This document shows positions 35,200 through 45,746 of a stretch of 64,000 nucleotides of DNA, piece after piece (the first letter of the stretch is position 1; every line of letters begins with the position of its first letter). The notes beneath the pieces are model-generated. The model was not told where the DNA came from. It was given only the letters and a program-made list of their open reading frames with translations, and made no database searches. The position numbers and the translations under genes were made by a program. Where the stretch lies: the NCBI GenBank assembly GCA_030280995.1, contig JASXTE010000002.1, positions 42,818,683-42,882,682 on the forward strand, given 5' to 3'. This DNA is from Hemileia vastatrix (Eukaryota; Basidiomycota; Pucciniomycetes; Pucciniales; Zaghouaniaceae).

Positions 35200-35408
35200 C
35201 ACTGCAAAAAATCAAGTGGAACCTGCTAGCAGGTGCCTATCCCTATATTCAGTTTGGATTTAAAAGTAAATTTGATTTGGTATTGAAAAGCTAGTGTGCT
35301 CATTTTTCAGTACACAGTCTTTCCAGAAGAATTACAGATGAGCTAAAATTGAGTTAAATCAAAGATAGGGATTGGAACCTGCTATCAGGTGCCCATGTTT
35401 TTTTCTGT
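35200..35408. mobile_element. MITE with GCTAGC palindromic ends (single unit)
   Basis: Palindromic blocks at 35218-35237 (GGAACCTGCTAGCAGGTGCC) and 35374-35393 bound a 176-bp unit whose inner flanks (CCTATCCCTAT / GATAGGGATTGG) are inverted. Outside them a CACTGCAAAAAATCAAGT stretch faces an inverted AAAAAACATGGG stretch, so the true end may be CACTG-type. Related tandem units lie at 46.2-46.6 kb. Confidence 0.7.
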
Positions 35409-37429
35409 AAAAAAAAAATAGAAGAAGAAATAATGATTGATATATTAGAACTCAAGACTGGTTATTTGGTAAGAATTATGAAGGAGGAAAAATTAAACTT
35501 ATGGATAATAAAATAAAACCATATTGAAGAGCACTGCATAATTATCATTTTTAAAACTGGGGGAAAATTTACAGCAATTCCAGAGGAATTTTATTTGGAT
35601 TGAGCTCTAGAAGAGAAGAAAAAAAATCAACTATTAATAGACCCTCTTTATACCTCTCTATAAGCCCTAAGTAAACTTATCTGTTACTTTCCCTATACTT
35701 ATATTAATAAATCATAATTATTTTATCAACCTTGACTAGAAAGTGTGAGATTTAAAATGCACTCAGTTTTTTTTCCTTTACTTATCTCATTTAATACCTA
35801 CATTGCTTCAATTTAAACATGAGGAAATTTAATTTTTTATCCTCCATTACTCTGATCAAATTTCCTATTCAATGAATTTGAATACTACCTTGTAGAGTCA
35901 AAACAATACCAATTTTTATTTATAATTAAATTCAAATAGCTACAGGCTCTATGACCACATTAATTTCATTGGTGTTTCTAGAAGGTCAATTTCTCTAAAC
36001 TTACTTTTAATCTTAATATGTCTCTACAAGTGAGTGTTTCCTCTTGAATCACATTTTTTCTAAAATTTCCTTCTTTACCAAAAAGAAAATAATAATGCCA
36101 TATTAATTTTCACATACTCAAAGTTTTTCTCTCTTTCTAATTTCAACTACTATCAATAGAAATATTTTTTCAAACAAAATACTATATAGAAATCATGTCC
36201 AATAATTCCAATCATGAAATATTTCTTTAGGCTGTATATCTCAATCAAATCTTATTACTCCTTTTTTTCCTCTCTTGAGAATTTATTTTGTTATTCTCAG
36301 CATTATATAGTCATTTTACCATTTCAAGCAGAAAAATGTGTGACAAAGAGTTTATTTTTGACCTTATTCTGCCCATAAACCACAAAATATTGGGAGAGAT
36401 AGAGGGAGTGAGAGAGACATAAAAGAAGTGCATAACTATAATATATATGGAGCTTATACTAACTCATACTGGAATGAGACAAAATTATATGATAAACTCT
36501 TAGTGGAAACCTGCTTAATTAATACTGACTCCTTAACAGAAAATTCAATAAAAACTTACTGTGAAATGACTGAGCACTTAATGAGTGTTGAATGATAAAT
36601 TACTGGTCAATTATTGAATTATTACTGGGTGGTAAACATTAAGTGAATTAGTTCTGACTTAATAATAAGATATTAATAAATCAGAAGTGAATGAGAACTG
36701 AATGAATGATGACTGTTTCTGACTGAGTATTGACTGAAAATTGACACCAACTGAGCTTAAATTAATTTTTATTTTATCATTGGTAATTTTCAATAAAATT
36801 TTACTCTCAATTATCAATTTTTTCATCAATACCTCAACTTGATTTCAATTTAAGTTTAATTAAGGATCATACTCTCTGTCTAGCTAGTAAGCTCAAATCT
36901 CTTATTTAATAGTGTTGGAATCAGTTTGAAAAGACTTTATATTAAGTAAGAATGTGTGCAGTCTCTGGAAATAAGTCCTCATTATTTTTTCAATTTTATA
37001 TTAACCTTAAAATTATCATTCAAGTGACCTAAAACTTTTTAATTTGATTAATTCTGAGTTCCGGATAAAAAATTTTATATTAAAGGGTCTTTAAATGAAA
37101 ATATACACCATTAAAACTTTCCACAAAAAAGGTATGAAAAATGAAATTAGAAGGCAAAATACACCTTCCCTGGACAGGTGTATTTCAACAGTGTATTTTT
37201 CCCCAAACACAACTTCTTTTAGATACAAAAAATAATCAAAAAAACCTCTCTTCTTCATCATGATTAGTCAGAAATAGGTACAGGCACACCAACATCTAAG
37301 TTTTTTTTTACCTATTATGTAATTTCTTGTTCATACAAGTGAAATATGTGACTTAACAGCAGTTAATCAATCACTTGTCTTCACACTGCAGCAAATATTT
37401 GTTTTATCTTGGGGCACAATAATGGCACA
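35409..37429. other. No gene recognised
   Basis: Two kilobases of AT-rich DNA. At 36480-36760 there are many diverged TGACTGA/AATGA-type short repeats. No terminal repeats or coding signal were found. It may hold old LTR or DNA-transposon sequence. Confidence 0.45.
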
Positions 37430-37433
37430 ACAA

Positions 37434-37537
37434 TTGTGCAACAGTTGTGTAGCAATTTTTATTATTATTTAAAGGCATTAAGTAGGTCTTAAGTGCAAAA
37501 AACAATTTTTTCCCAACTATTGTGTAACTGTTGTGCC
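37434..37537. mobile_element. 104-bp MITE with TAAT duplication
   Basis: Left end GGCACAACAATTGTGCAACA, right end inverted to GGCACAACAGTTACACAATA, flanked by TAAT at 37430-37433 and 37538-37541. Confidence 0.75.
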
Positions 37538-38174
37538 TAATGGAAAAAGAAAATGTGCCATAGTGTCATCAACATTCACTAACATAACATTCCACTTTCA
37601 GTCCAGTATTCCCTTGAGCTCACTGCTACTTCTATATTCATTTATTTAATGTATAGTTCTTATAATTATTCCAATACTGAACTTGAACTTGCTTTTATGT
37701 ATGACATTCTGTAGAACTGCTAACTATCTTCCAGGATACCTTCCTTTTGACACCCAACCTAATATCACCTTTATTTTTTTCACAAAATTTGTGAAGTTTA
37801 TTTTTAACAAATGTTCTGTAAAACCTTTCCAGTATATCTTCTTTTAATTGAATTAATCCAAGATCACAAAATGGAGGGTGTCAGTTCTGGAAAATCTGCA
37901 CATAACTTAAGTGCAGATCTTAAACCAAATAAGCACTTAGAAATCAGCTTTTAAATTTTGCAAAAATATCACTTATTTCAAAAATGGGTGTCAGTTATGA
38001 ACTCAAATCAGCTCTTTTTTCCCAATTTTTTTCACAGCCACATGTTGGCCACATCATTTGTTCCTTACCCACCCCATCCATGTAGAATCTGACACTCAGA
38101 CCTCAATCCTCTCATCAATCCTTGGCACACAGCCCTCACTGAGATTTGAAACATTTTATTGTGAAATTTTAACC

Positions 38175-38549
38175 AGGCATGTTTTTTTCCTTCTTTTTTT
38201 ATGTTTTCAACCTCCCCAAATCAGAAGTCCACCTTCATCAAAGGTAAATTACTTTTTGTTGATGGCAAATGAAGTAAAAAAGAAAACAAAAGGGAGAATC
38301 AACATCAATCCTAAGTAAATGAAGGAGAGGTTCAAAAGCTATCAATCAAAATATAAAAAGGCTCATTTTGCTTCCACTTCCACTGTCTTTGGTATTGATG
38401 ATCATGATTTGGAGAACGGAACTACTGCTGTTTCCAAAAATCTCAATGTCATGTATCTTTGCTATGAGGAAATGGATATTTTTTTGGTCCCCAATTTAAT
38501 AGTTACATTTAATTTTAACAAAAATAGTTATATCATGAGATTCTTATAA
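38175..38549 (+). pseudogene. Myb/SANT-like DNA-binding protein remnant (element D)
   Basis: The plus strand reads SPPSSKVNYFLLMANEVKKK, then TKGRININPK, a TAA at about 38316, then MKERFKSYQSKYKKAHFAST. STVFGIDDHDLENGTTAVSK and LCYEEMDIF follow. It is nearly colinear with the copy in element E (16664-17415), apart from the stop. Upstream, 38058-38170 is not conserved as protein. It is the best-preserved copy of the domain in the window. It lies opposite to the transposase exon at 42428, as in E and C. Confidence 0.62.
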
Positions 38550-38718
38550 CACCATTTTTCCTTACTGGAATCTAAATTATTGCACGTTTGGAATTTCAGA
38601 TGGTAAAATAATACTGAAACCTGTGCAAAAAACCTCATCACCAACATAATTTTATCACCTCACCACCAATTTGCATTTCTAAATAAATCTAAGCCAGAAA
38701 AATTCTACATCTGTTTGA

Positions 38719-38965
38719 AAAATTTGGCAATACCCTCCCCTGAATTTTATTGAAGTAAGGGGTGGGTATAGCCAAATTTTTCTAAGTCATCAATTTTCCA
38801 TGTCAGATTTGAAAATTTGGCAATACCCTCCTTTGCATTTTATTGAAGCAAGGGGTGGGTATAACCAAATTTTTCTAAGTCATCAATTTGGCATGTCAGA
38901 TTTGAAAATTTGGCAATACCCTCCTCTGCATTTTATTGAAGTAAGCGGTGAAAATCACCAAAATA
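38719..38965. repeat. Three tandem hairpin units (element D)
   Basis: Units at about 38719-38780, 38812-38872 and 38904-38965 (period about 92 bp). The first pairs AAATTTGGCAATACCC with GGGTATAGCCAAATTT around CCCCT/AGGGG. Homologous to the hairpins of E and C. Confidence 0.82.
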
Positions 38966-39334
38966 TAGAATAATTCTGTAAATTAATAAATAAATAAGAT
39001 ATGTCAAATTCACTAGTTTTCAAGTAATGAAACTTCCTCAAGCCAAAATGCAGAGCAAGTCTAGAAACTATGTTTGGTATTTTTCACAAGTATAGGTGAG
39101 ATGAACCCCATGAAACAATTAAATGTTATCATGATTACCATTTATAGAACACAAGGTTGTTGACTCATTACTTTAGTTTAGTAAATTGAAATATCAGATT
39201 TATTTATTAAAAATTTATGAAAGAATAAAAAATATTCAATGACTTATCAAATACCCAAACTTTTTTTATTTACCTAAAGTTTTGTAAATTTATTAATTTT
39301 ACCTTATTTTTTTACCTTGTTATTTTGTCGGACT

Positions 39335-41450
39335 AACTTTTGACTGATCTGATAAGAGAAGCAAAGGTGAATGGAGGGTTAGGCATATGAAAATGGTGAG
39401 AAAAAGAAAAAAACACACCTTGATGTAAGGGCAGAATATAAAGTAAAGAGAAAGGTAGTTTGAGGAATTTGGAAGGATAAATGCATGATTTGAACATTAT
39501 GTTATGCATTATGAAATAAATAAACATGAAATTGGGAAAAAAAGGCTCAACGTTAATGGCCAATATCTCAGCAACCACTGAACCAAATTTTAATTGGTTT
39601 TCTGGAAATGTTAAATAGGCTTCAGAAGTATCTTCAGCTAAAAGGGAAGTAGATTTGAATAAGACTAACCCTAATACAGACTCTGATTTTCAAAATCGCA
39701 CCAAAACTTGAAAACTGACGATGAAAATTCCAACAAGAGGGTGATAAAAGCCTAGATAATTATAAGAATCTGGAATAATAAATGCATAATGTAAATTTTG
39801 TGGTGTTCCAAAGCTGGCTAGGCCTTTGGAGTGTGTATTTGGAGGTATTTGGTTTGTAGGGTATAGTTGGTGTTATGGTGTTTTTATTGGTGTTTTGTTA
39901 GGTTTTAGATGTTTAGTTGTGTTTTTGTAGGCTTAATCTAGGGTCACTTATTATGTCTAAGCTTAATTTCCTTTCTTTTATCATCATTTTGGTACGTTTT
40001 ATGTGTGATTAGCTTATCTCTACATGTAGTTACTTTTGTTTTGTTGTTTTAGAGGGTGTTTTTGGGAGTTTAAAGGCCTAAAAGCAGCTACCTACTGCCA
40101 GACTGCCAGCCCCCTCTATGCAGCCATCCCTATGTCAAATGGCCCACCTGCCTGTGTGATAGGAAGCTTCTAGAAGCATTTTTATGCATGTATAAAGGTG
40201 GGAGAGCTGGATTTGGGTGAGCGGAGGCCAGGGTGATCTGTGTGAGAGATAGTTAAGCAAGTTTAAGGACACTCTAGTTTATTATCAACCATCTGGTATA
40301 CCTGGAATCTCTGTGATTCACTATTTTGTGTGTTTGTGGCATCTTTTGGCTGGGTTGTGAAAAGGTTAGTTCTTACTTGACCTCAACCTTGTCACTGTTT
40401 TCTCTGGTATATTCTTTCAAGCTATATCAAGTATTATTGCTGTCTCTGGTGTGGCTTTGCAACCTACATCAAGTATCATTTCTTTCTCTGGTGTGGACAT
40501 TGGTTTACATTTCAGTTCTTTGGTCTGGTAGTCTGTCTGGTGACTACTTTCTTAGCTGTTCAAGCAGTCAAGTGTGTTGGAAAGGGGTTTTAGCAAACAA
40601 GACTCAATTTACTTTAGCAGGTAAATCTCACTTTGTTTTTCTAAAAGGACAGGGGATTTTCTCTCTGGTTTTTCTCCTAATCCCTTGGTCAAGGCCTATA
40701 GCTAGTACTATAGGATTGTCTACAATGTTATGATATGCATTATAAAATAAATAAAAGTGAAATTTGGAAAAAAAGGCTCAACATTAAAAGGTAAATATCT
40801 CATCCACTACTGAACCAAATTCAAATCTGTTTGCTGGACATAAAAGATAGGCTTCAGAAATATCTTCACCTAAAAGAAAAGTTGATTCAAATAGACTTAA
40901 CCCTTATTCTTACTCTGATTCTCAAAATTCCACAAAACTTGAAAAGTGATGATGAAAATTCCAAAAAGAGGGAGATAAAAGCCTAGATAATCATTAGATA
41001 AGAGATTAAGAATTCTTATTCTCTAATTATGCAATATAAAAATGTGAAATAAGATAAGTGAAATTTGGAAAAAAAGGCTCAACTTCAAAGGTCAAAATCT
41101 CAGCAACCACTATGCCAGATTCAAATCTGTTTATGGGAAATAAAAGATAGCCTTCAGGAGAATCTTCAGTTAAAGGACATGTGATTGAAATAAAACTAAC
41201 CCGAATTTGTTATATACAAAATGAAAGAAAATAATTTGAATAGTGAAAAAAAGGCTCAACTTTAAAGGTCAATATCTCAGCAACCACCAAACCAAATTCA
41301 AATCTGTTTGTGGGAAATAAAAGATACATTTCAGGAGAATTGTCAGATAAAAGAAAATTATATTCAAATAAACCTAACCCTAATTTTAAGTATGATTTTT
41401 AAAATTTTACAAAAACTTGAAAAGTGATAATATAAATGACAACATGAGTT
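39335..41450 (-). repeat. Repeated units AAAGGCTCAAC..ATCTCAGCAACCAC in element D
   Basis: Four diverged units start near 39540, 40768, 41068 and 41250. Each contains AAAAAGGCTCAAC, AATATCTCAGCAACCAC-type, AAATCTGTTT and GCTTCAG blocks, with a period of about 180-300 bp. Inverse versions are in element C (30050-30640) and one more is at 44285-44395. A solo LTR separates the first from the second. Confidence 0.7.
39799..40728 (+). mobile_element. Probable solo LTR inserted in element D
   Basis: A block of about 930 bp, richer in G and C than its surroundings, interrupts the repeated units of element D. It begins TGTGGTGTTCCAAAGCTGGC, ends GATTGTCTACA, and has a TATAAAGG box (40191) preceding GGTGGGAGAGCTGG, the layout of an LTR promoter. 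No exact target duplication is visible. The plus-strand frame 40326-40733 inside it is a cysteine/leucine-rich peptide and probably not a gene. Confidence 0.5.
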
Positions 41451-41454
41451 ATAT

Positions 41455-42249
41455 AAGTCCACTGATATCCAGATGTGCGTCCTACAAATATTTAAGTATG
41501 AGATTTTCATAGAAAGAATGAGATTTTATATAGACATGAAAAAAAGGAGATGAAACTTACCTTAATTGAAAGGTAGGAAAAATAGAATGAGAAAGAGTGA
41601 AATTTGAATTTGGGGGAAATTGAATATGGAGCAAGTTAAATACTTAAAGAATGTGAAAGGTATGTTTTTCAATTACATGGAACCAAATAAAATTGAAATA
41701 GGAGAAAGGGGTAATAATGACCAAGCCAAGGAGGGATGAAGAGTAGGATGATAGAGCTAAAAAAAAAAGAAAGAAAAGAGGGAGAGAAGGAAAAACGTTA
41801 ATTTTAACTTTAAAATCAAAAAATAAACACTTGCTAAAAAAATTTAGATACAAAAAGCAAAAAATAAAATAAAAAGAAACAAAAAAAATTTAATTAGCAA
41901 ATATATGAGTAAAAATGAAAAAATGACTTACTTGGAGAGATGAGTTGAGAAAACAATTTTCTCCAAATTATTTGAGGGATGAAAGAGGAGAGGAGGAAAA
42001 GGATATAAGTGATGAAAGAAAAAAAAATGACTGAAAAACTATGCAATTGCAGAAAGTATGCAATTTCATGTTGAGATGATGAAGGAAAACAAAGAGACTT
42101 GAAAAAAGAGACTATAACAGAAAATTCAAAATTAAAGTCAATATGCAAATAAGAGTAACCATTCTAAGAAATAATTCATAAGAAGTCCTGAAAAACTGTC
42201 TAAAACTGGGCACAGATATTTTAAGAAGTGTTTTGATGGTGTATTTTAG
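41455..42249 (-). other. Element D intron-like segment
   Basis: On the minus strand this is pyrimidine-rich and matches 29285-29970 of element C and 6180-6440 of E, including the TCTCCAAGTAAGTCATTTT block. The short minus-strand frames at 41644-41853 and 41894-42148 are low-complexity and not convincing genes. Confidence 0.6.
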
Positions 42250-42428
42250 GTATGAAGTACTTGAGGCGTTCTTGGAAGAGGGTAACATTTCCTGGCCATT
42301 TTTGGTAAAAGAAGAAAATCCTCTTCAAGATCAGAATCAGAATCACAATCAGAGTCCAAGATGAGATCAAAAGCTATGAAATTCATTGCTTGATGTAGCT
42401 TATCACAATTTTAGAGTGAGGAAGGCAT
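42250..42428 (-). pseudogene. Transposase first exon (element D)
   Basis: From ATG 42428-42426 it reads MPSSL, a TAA, NCDKLHQAMNFIAFDLILDS, then an acidic DCDSDSDLEEDF and KMARKCYPLPRTPQVLHT before a stop. It is the homologue of the exons at 3495 and 44695. No further transposase sequence is present in D. Confidence 0.75.
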
Positions 42429-42720
42429 GACTCTTATATGGTATAAAAATGTAAATGATGTATGATCTTTTGAGTTATGAAGTGTTATTCTGTAGAGTGC
42501 TGTTTATGAATGGGATGGTGCTGAAAAATCAGTGAAATGGCTAATTATAATGAAATCAGAACTTTTGGTTGAGAAAGTGCAGATTTGAGTGAAATAAGTG
42601 ACTTATTTTATTTTAAAATCCACCAGTTTTGGGGCTAGTGTGTTTTGAAAATCTGCACTTAAATAAGTGCATATTTGGTCAAATTTAAGTGCAGATTTGA
42701 TAGAACTGACACCCTTTAAT

Positions 42721-44400
42721 TTTTAAAAATAATCATTTATTTCCAGAAAGTAACCCATCTATTCAAAATTCTGTTGCATTTCATTGCAATATTCATACTC
42801 TTTCTTTTTTCATTTTTTTGAATGAAATAATGCATCATGAAATAGATGCTTATTTCAGTCATAATCAAATCTAAATTTATGAGAGTCAAAAAATTTGTAT
42901 GCCTCATTTTGAAAATTTGGAAAAACCATCCACTGTAATTTATTGAAGTAGGGGTTAGTAATCACCAATATTTAATTTTTTAAACCACTTATGTAGAAAA
43001 ATTTACCAAGTTGAACAAATGAAAAATCCTCCACACAAAATGTAGTTTCAATAAAAAAAGTCTGAGAAATCCCCACAAGTATATTATAGATGATCCCCAT
43101 TAAAAATTCAATGTTTTCATGATTATATTTTATTAAACTCTTGATCCAATGGCTCACTAGATCATAGTAGTAAATTGTCTTATACATGTTATTTAATAAA
43201 ACTGATAAAAAAACAATAAATATTTTAAAATTGAGTGATTCCCATACTTTTTAAATCTACATAAACTTATTTTATTTTATTTACCCCTTTTCTTACATTT
43301 TTATTTGTTGAATCAACTTTTGAAAAATTTGGAAGGAGCAAACAAAATGGGTAAATTCTTGAAAAGATTTTATAGCCAAAAGAAGAAGTCATTTTTTCTC
43401 AAAAAAAAGTAAATGAAAATCAATCAAAAGAACAATATCAGATAACTTACTTATTAATGCAGGAAAAATCCCACAAAAAAGTGCCAAAAAGTGACCAAAA
43501 TATTGAATAACAATCATTAAATGAGCCTAAAATATTTCTAACTGTTTAAAAACGATTTGCAAGTGACTAGGAGAAAAAAAACTGGAAAAAAATGATAAGT
43601 GGCCAAAAAAATTAAGTTTTATTTATAAATGAGCCTAAAACAGTTCTAAACTGCTTTCAAACAATTTCAAAGCAGGTTCAACCAAAAACTCCAAAAAAAG
43701 ACAAAAACTTGCCAAAAACAGTGAAGAATGATTTTTAAATGAGCCTAAAACAATTCCTACCTGTTTGTAAACATTTTGCAAGTGATTTGTAGTAAGAAAA
43801 ATGCAAAAAAAGGCAAAATATGGCCAAAAATAGGAAGGAATCATTTTTAAATGGACTTGAAAAAATTCCAACCTGTTTTTAAATGATTTGAACATGATTT
43901 GGAGCAAAAAACTGCAATAAAAAGGTGAAAATTGCATAAAAACAACAGAATTTTATTGCAAAAGGTGCCTAAAATGATTCTGAATTCTTTGCAAATGATT
44001 TTAAAATGATTTGGAGCAAAAAAAAAAGGTGCCAAAAAATGGAGCAGCACTTGTGTGGTGAGTTTCTCAAGCAAAAAGATATATGTAAATTCAAGGCTGA
44101 GGGCCAAGCCAAAATATAATGAAGCAGGGAAAATGGTAATTTCATTTTAACAAAAATTATATTTTATTATAAAAAAATTAAATTAGTGAGTGTTAAAATT
44201 CTGGATTATCATCAGAAAAGAATTTCAGAAGCCCTATTCTCTAAGTATGTAATATCTAAAAAAAATAAAAGTGAAGCAGTGCAAAAAAAAGGCTTAATTT
44301 TAAAGGTCAATATCTCAGCAACCACTGAACCAAATTTAAAACTGTTTTGATGGAAATGAAAGGAAGGATTATAAAGAATATTCTAATTAAAGGACATAAT
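42721..44400 (-). mobile_element. Older E/D-type element fragment
   Basis: DNA flanking element D repeats parts of D's own sequence in the same orientation. A decayed hairpin (42905-42975) is followed by a block matching 39025-39240 (43015-43310), a minisatellite, and one AAAGGCTTAATTTTAAAGGT unit (44285-44395). D therefore seems to have inserted into an older relative, and element A inserted into the same fragment at 44401. No gene is left. The minus-strand frames at 43635-43937 and 43847-44107 fall in the minisatellite. Confidence 0.6.
43515..44045. repeat. Minisatellite, about 111-bp unit, five copies
   Basis: A GAGCCTAAAACAATTC-type block begins units at about 43518, 43628, 43738, 43850 and 43964, each followed by AAC..TTTGCAAGTGATTT and an A-rich GCCAAAAA segment. 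Confidence 0.8.
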
Positions 44401-44694
44401 AGGGGGTGTCAGTTCTGGCAAATCCGCACTTAAATTTGACCAAATCCGCACTTAAATAAGTGCGGATTTCCAAAACACACTAGCCCCAATACTGGTGGAT
44501 TTCAAAATGAAATAAGTCACTTATTTCACTCAAATCCGCACTTTCTCAACCAAAAGTGCTGATTTCACCATCAAGTCCCATTTCACTGATTTGTCAGCAT
44601 CATCCCATTCATACGCAGCACTCCGCAGCATAACACTTCATAACTCAAAACATCGTACATCACTTACATCTTCATATCATATCATATAAGAGTC

Positions 44695-44848
44695 ATGCCT
44701 TCCTCACTTTCAAATCATGATAAATTACATAAAGCAATGACTTTCATGGCGCTTGAACTGCTCTTGGACTCTGATTCCGATTCTGATCTAGAAGAAGATT
44801 TTGTCGTTTTATCAAAAATGGCCAGGAAACGTTACCTTCTTCCCAGGT
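44695..44848 (+). pseudogene. Transposase first exon (element A)
   Basis: From ATG 44695: MPSSLSNHDKLHKAMTFMAL, then an acidic DSDSDSDLEEDF, then SKMARKRYLLPR, and then a GTATAG donor-like site at 44847. The exon is intact. The Asp/Ser-rich stretch and basic KMARKR motif are shared with E and D. The rest of the transposase has been deleted, so at most a truncated peptide could be made. Confidence 0.75.
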
Positions 44849-44984
44849 ATAGGAGTTGTGGATTTTTAGGATTCAAGGAGTTTCTGTGCCCACTCTTTGT
44901 AACATATTTTATATATTTTATATTTTTTGTATATTTATTTTGTATTACTATCTTCTTTTATTGTCTTTTTTTACTCCCTCTCAA

Positions 44985-45470
44985 GAATACCCACTCTTTT
45001 CCCTTTGAAATATTTCTTTATCCTCACCTCATCCTTCTCCCCAACCTTTTCACTCCCTTCGTCATCATTTTCAACCCCTATCCACATTTTCCTCTCCCTC
45101 TCCACACCTCTCTACCCCTCTCCTCTCCTCTCCTTCCAGTTCGCTTACCTCCCCATTTCTCCCTAACACTTTATTTTTATATACAGAAATAGGGACTGGG
45201 TTGAAAGGGAGGAAATTGGGGTTCAAGAATTGTGGAGGCGAGGTAAAGGGGAGGAATGGGGCTACAAGGGTTGGAAAGGCTGGAGAGAGGGGTGAGGAAG
45301 GATATATGGGGTAGCGAAAAGGTTGGGAAAGAGTTGGAAGGGAAGATTAAGGGTTCCGAGGCATTTTAAATGAAGAAAAGGGTCTGGGAGAGGTTGAGAG
45401 GGGTGAAATGGGGATCAAAAGAGGATGGCATACAATGGGGCTGGGAGGATAGCGAAAGGCATGGGGAGGG
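44985..45470. repeat. Pyrimidine tract switching to purine tract
   Basis: About 180 bp of C/T-rich sequence (to 45167) is followed by about 280 bp of G/A-rich sequence (45188-45470) on the same strand. E has the same arrangement, separated by element H (6500-6768 plus 13094-13140, then 13317-13600). The long open frames here on either strand reflect this composition. Confidence 0.75.
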
Positions 45471-45599
45471 AAGACAAGCATGTGTTGATAGAATTGAAAG
45501 GGATGGAGATTGGTGCAAACAGAATGTGAAAATAGGAGGATGAACTCTGTTCTTCGGGCGAAGAACAGAGTTCACTTCCATAAAATATTAGCTGAAACA

Positions 45600-45746
45600 T
45601 AGTTTTCAATTCTGTAAAAACAGTTGTAAGTAATAGAAAAAGTCACTGATTTTTTTTATATGTAATCCTTGCTTTACGAGGAGACTTTTGTGACAAAGCA
45701 GATTTTTGAGTTAGCTTTTGAGATTTGGAATGTCTGGGAGGCATTA
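45600..45746 (-). pseudogene. SANT-like gene, first part only (element A)
   Basis: ATG at 45746-45744 (minus), reading MPPRHSKSQKLTQKSALSQK and then losing similarity. It corresponds to the start of the SANT-like gene at 17415 in element E. The upstream sequence to the right end is also conserved (CATGCCTGGTCAAAAT at 45812, compared with 17483). Confidence 0.55.

Larger units (their letters stand above)
37873..42717 (-). mobile_element. Element D: 4.8-kb DNA transposon, inverted relative to E
   Basis: Ends GGAGGGTGTCAGTTCTGG (left) and the inverse GATAGAACTGACACCCTTT (right), flanked by AAT at 37870-37872 and 42718-42720. Read from the right it has a transposase first exon (42428), an intron-like segment, repeated units with a solo LTR inserted, tandem hairpins, and the SANT-like gene on the opposite strand. 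The DDE core and the oxygenase are missing, so it is a deletion derivative. CpG positions of the terminal repeats are mostly TG or CA. Confidence 0.8.

Noticed and set aside
40326..40733. Plus-strand open frame of 135 codons
   Set aside because: Lies inside the probable solo LTR, has no family signature, and its low-complexity Leu/Ser/Cys content fits chance.
45366..45609. Minus-strand open frames over the purine tract of element A
   Set aside because: Pyrimidine-rich composition on that strand gives Ser/Pro/Leu-rich frames; no similarity to the genes of sister elements.
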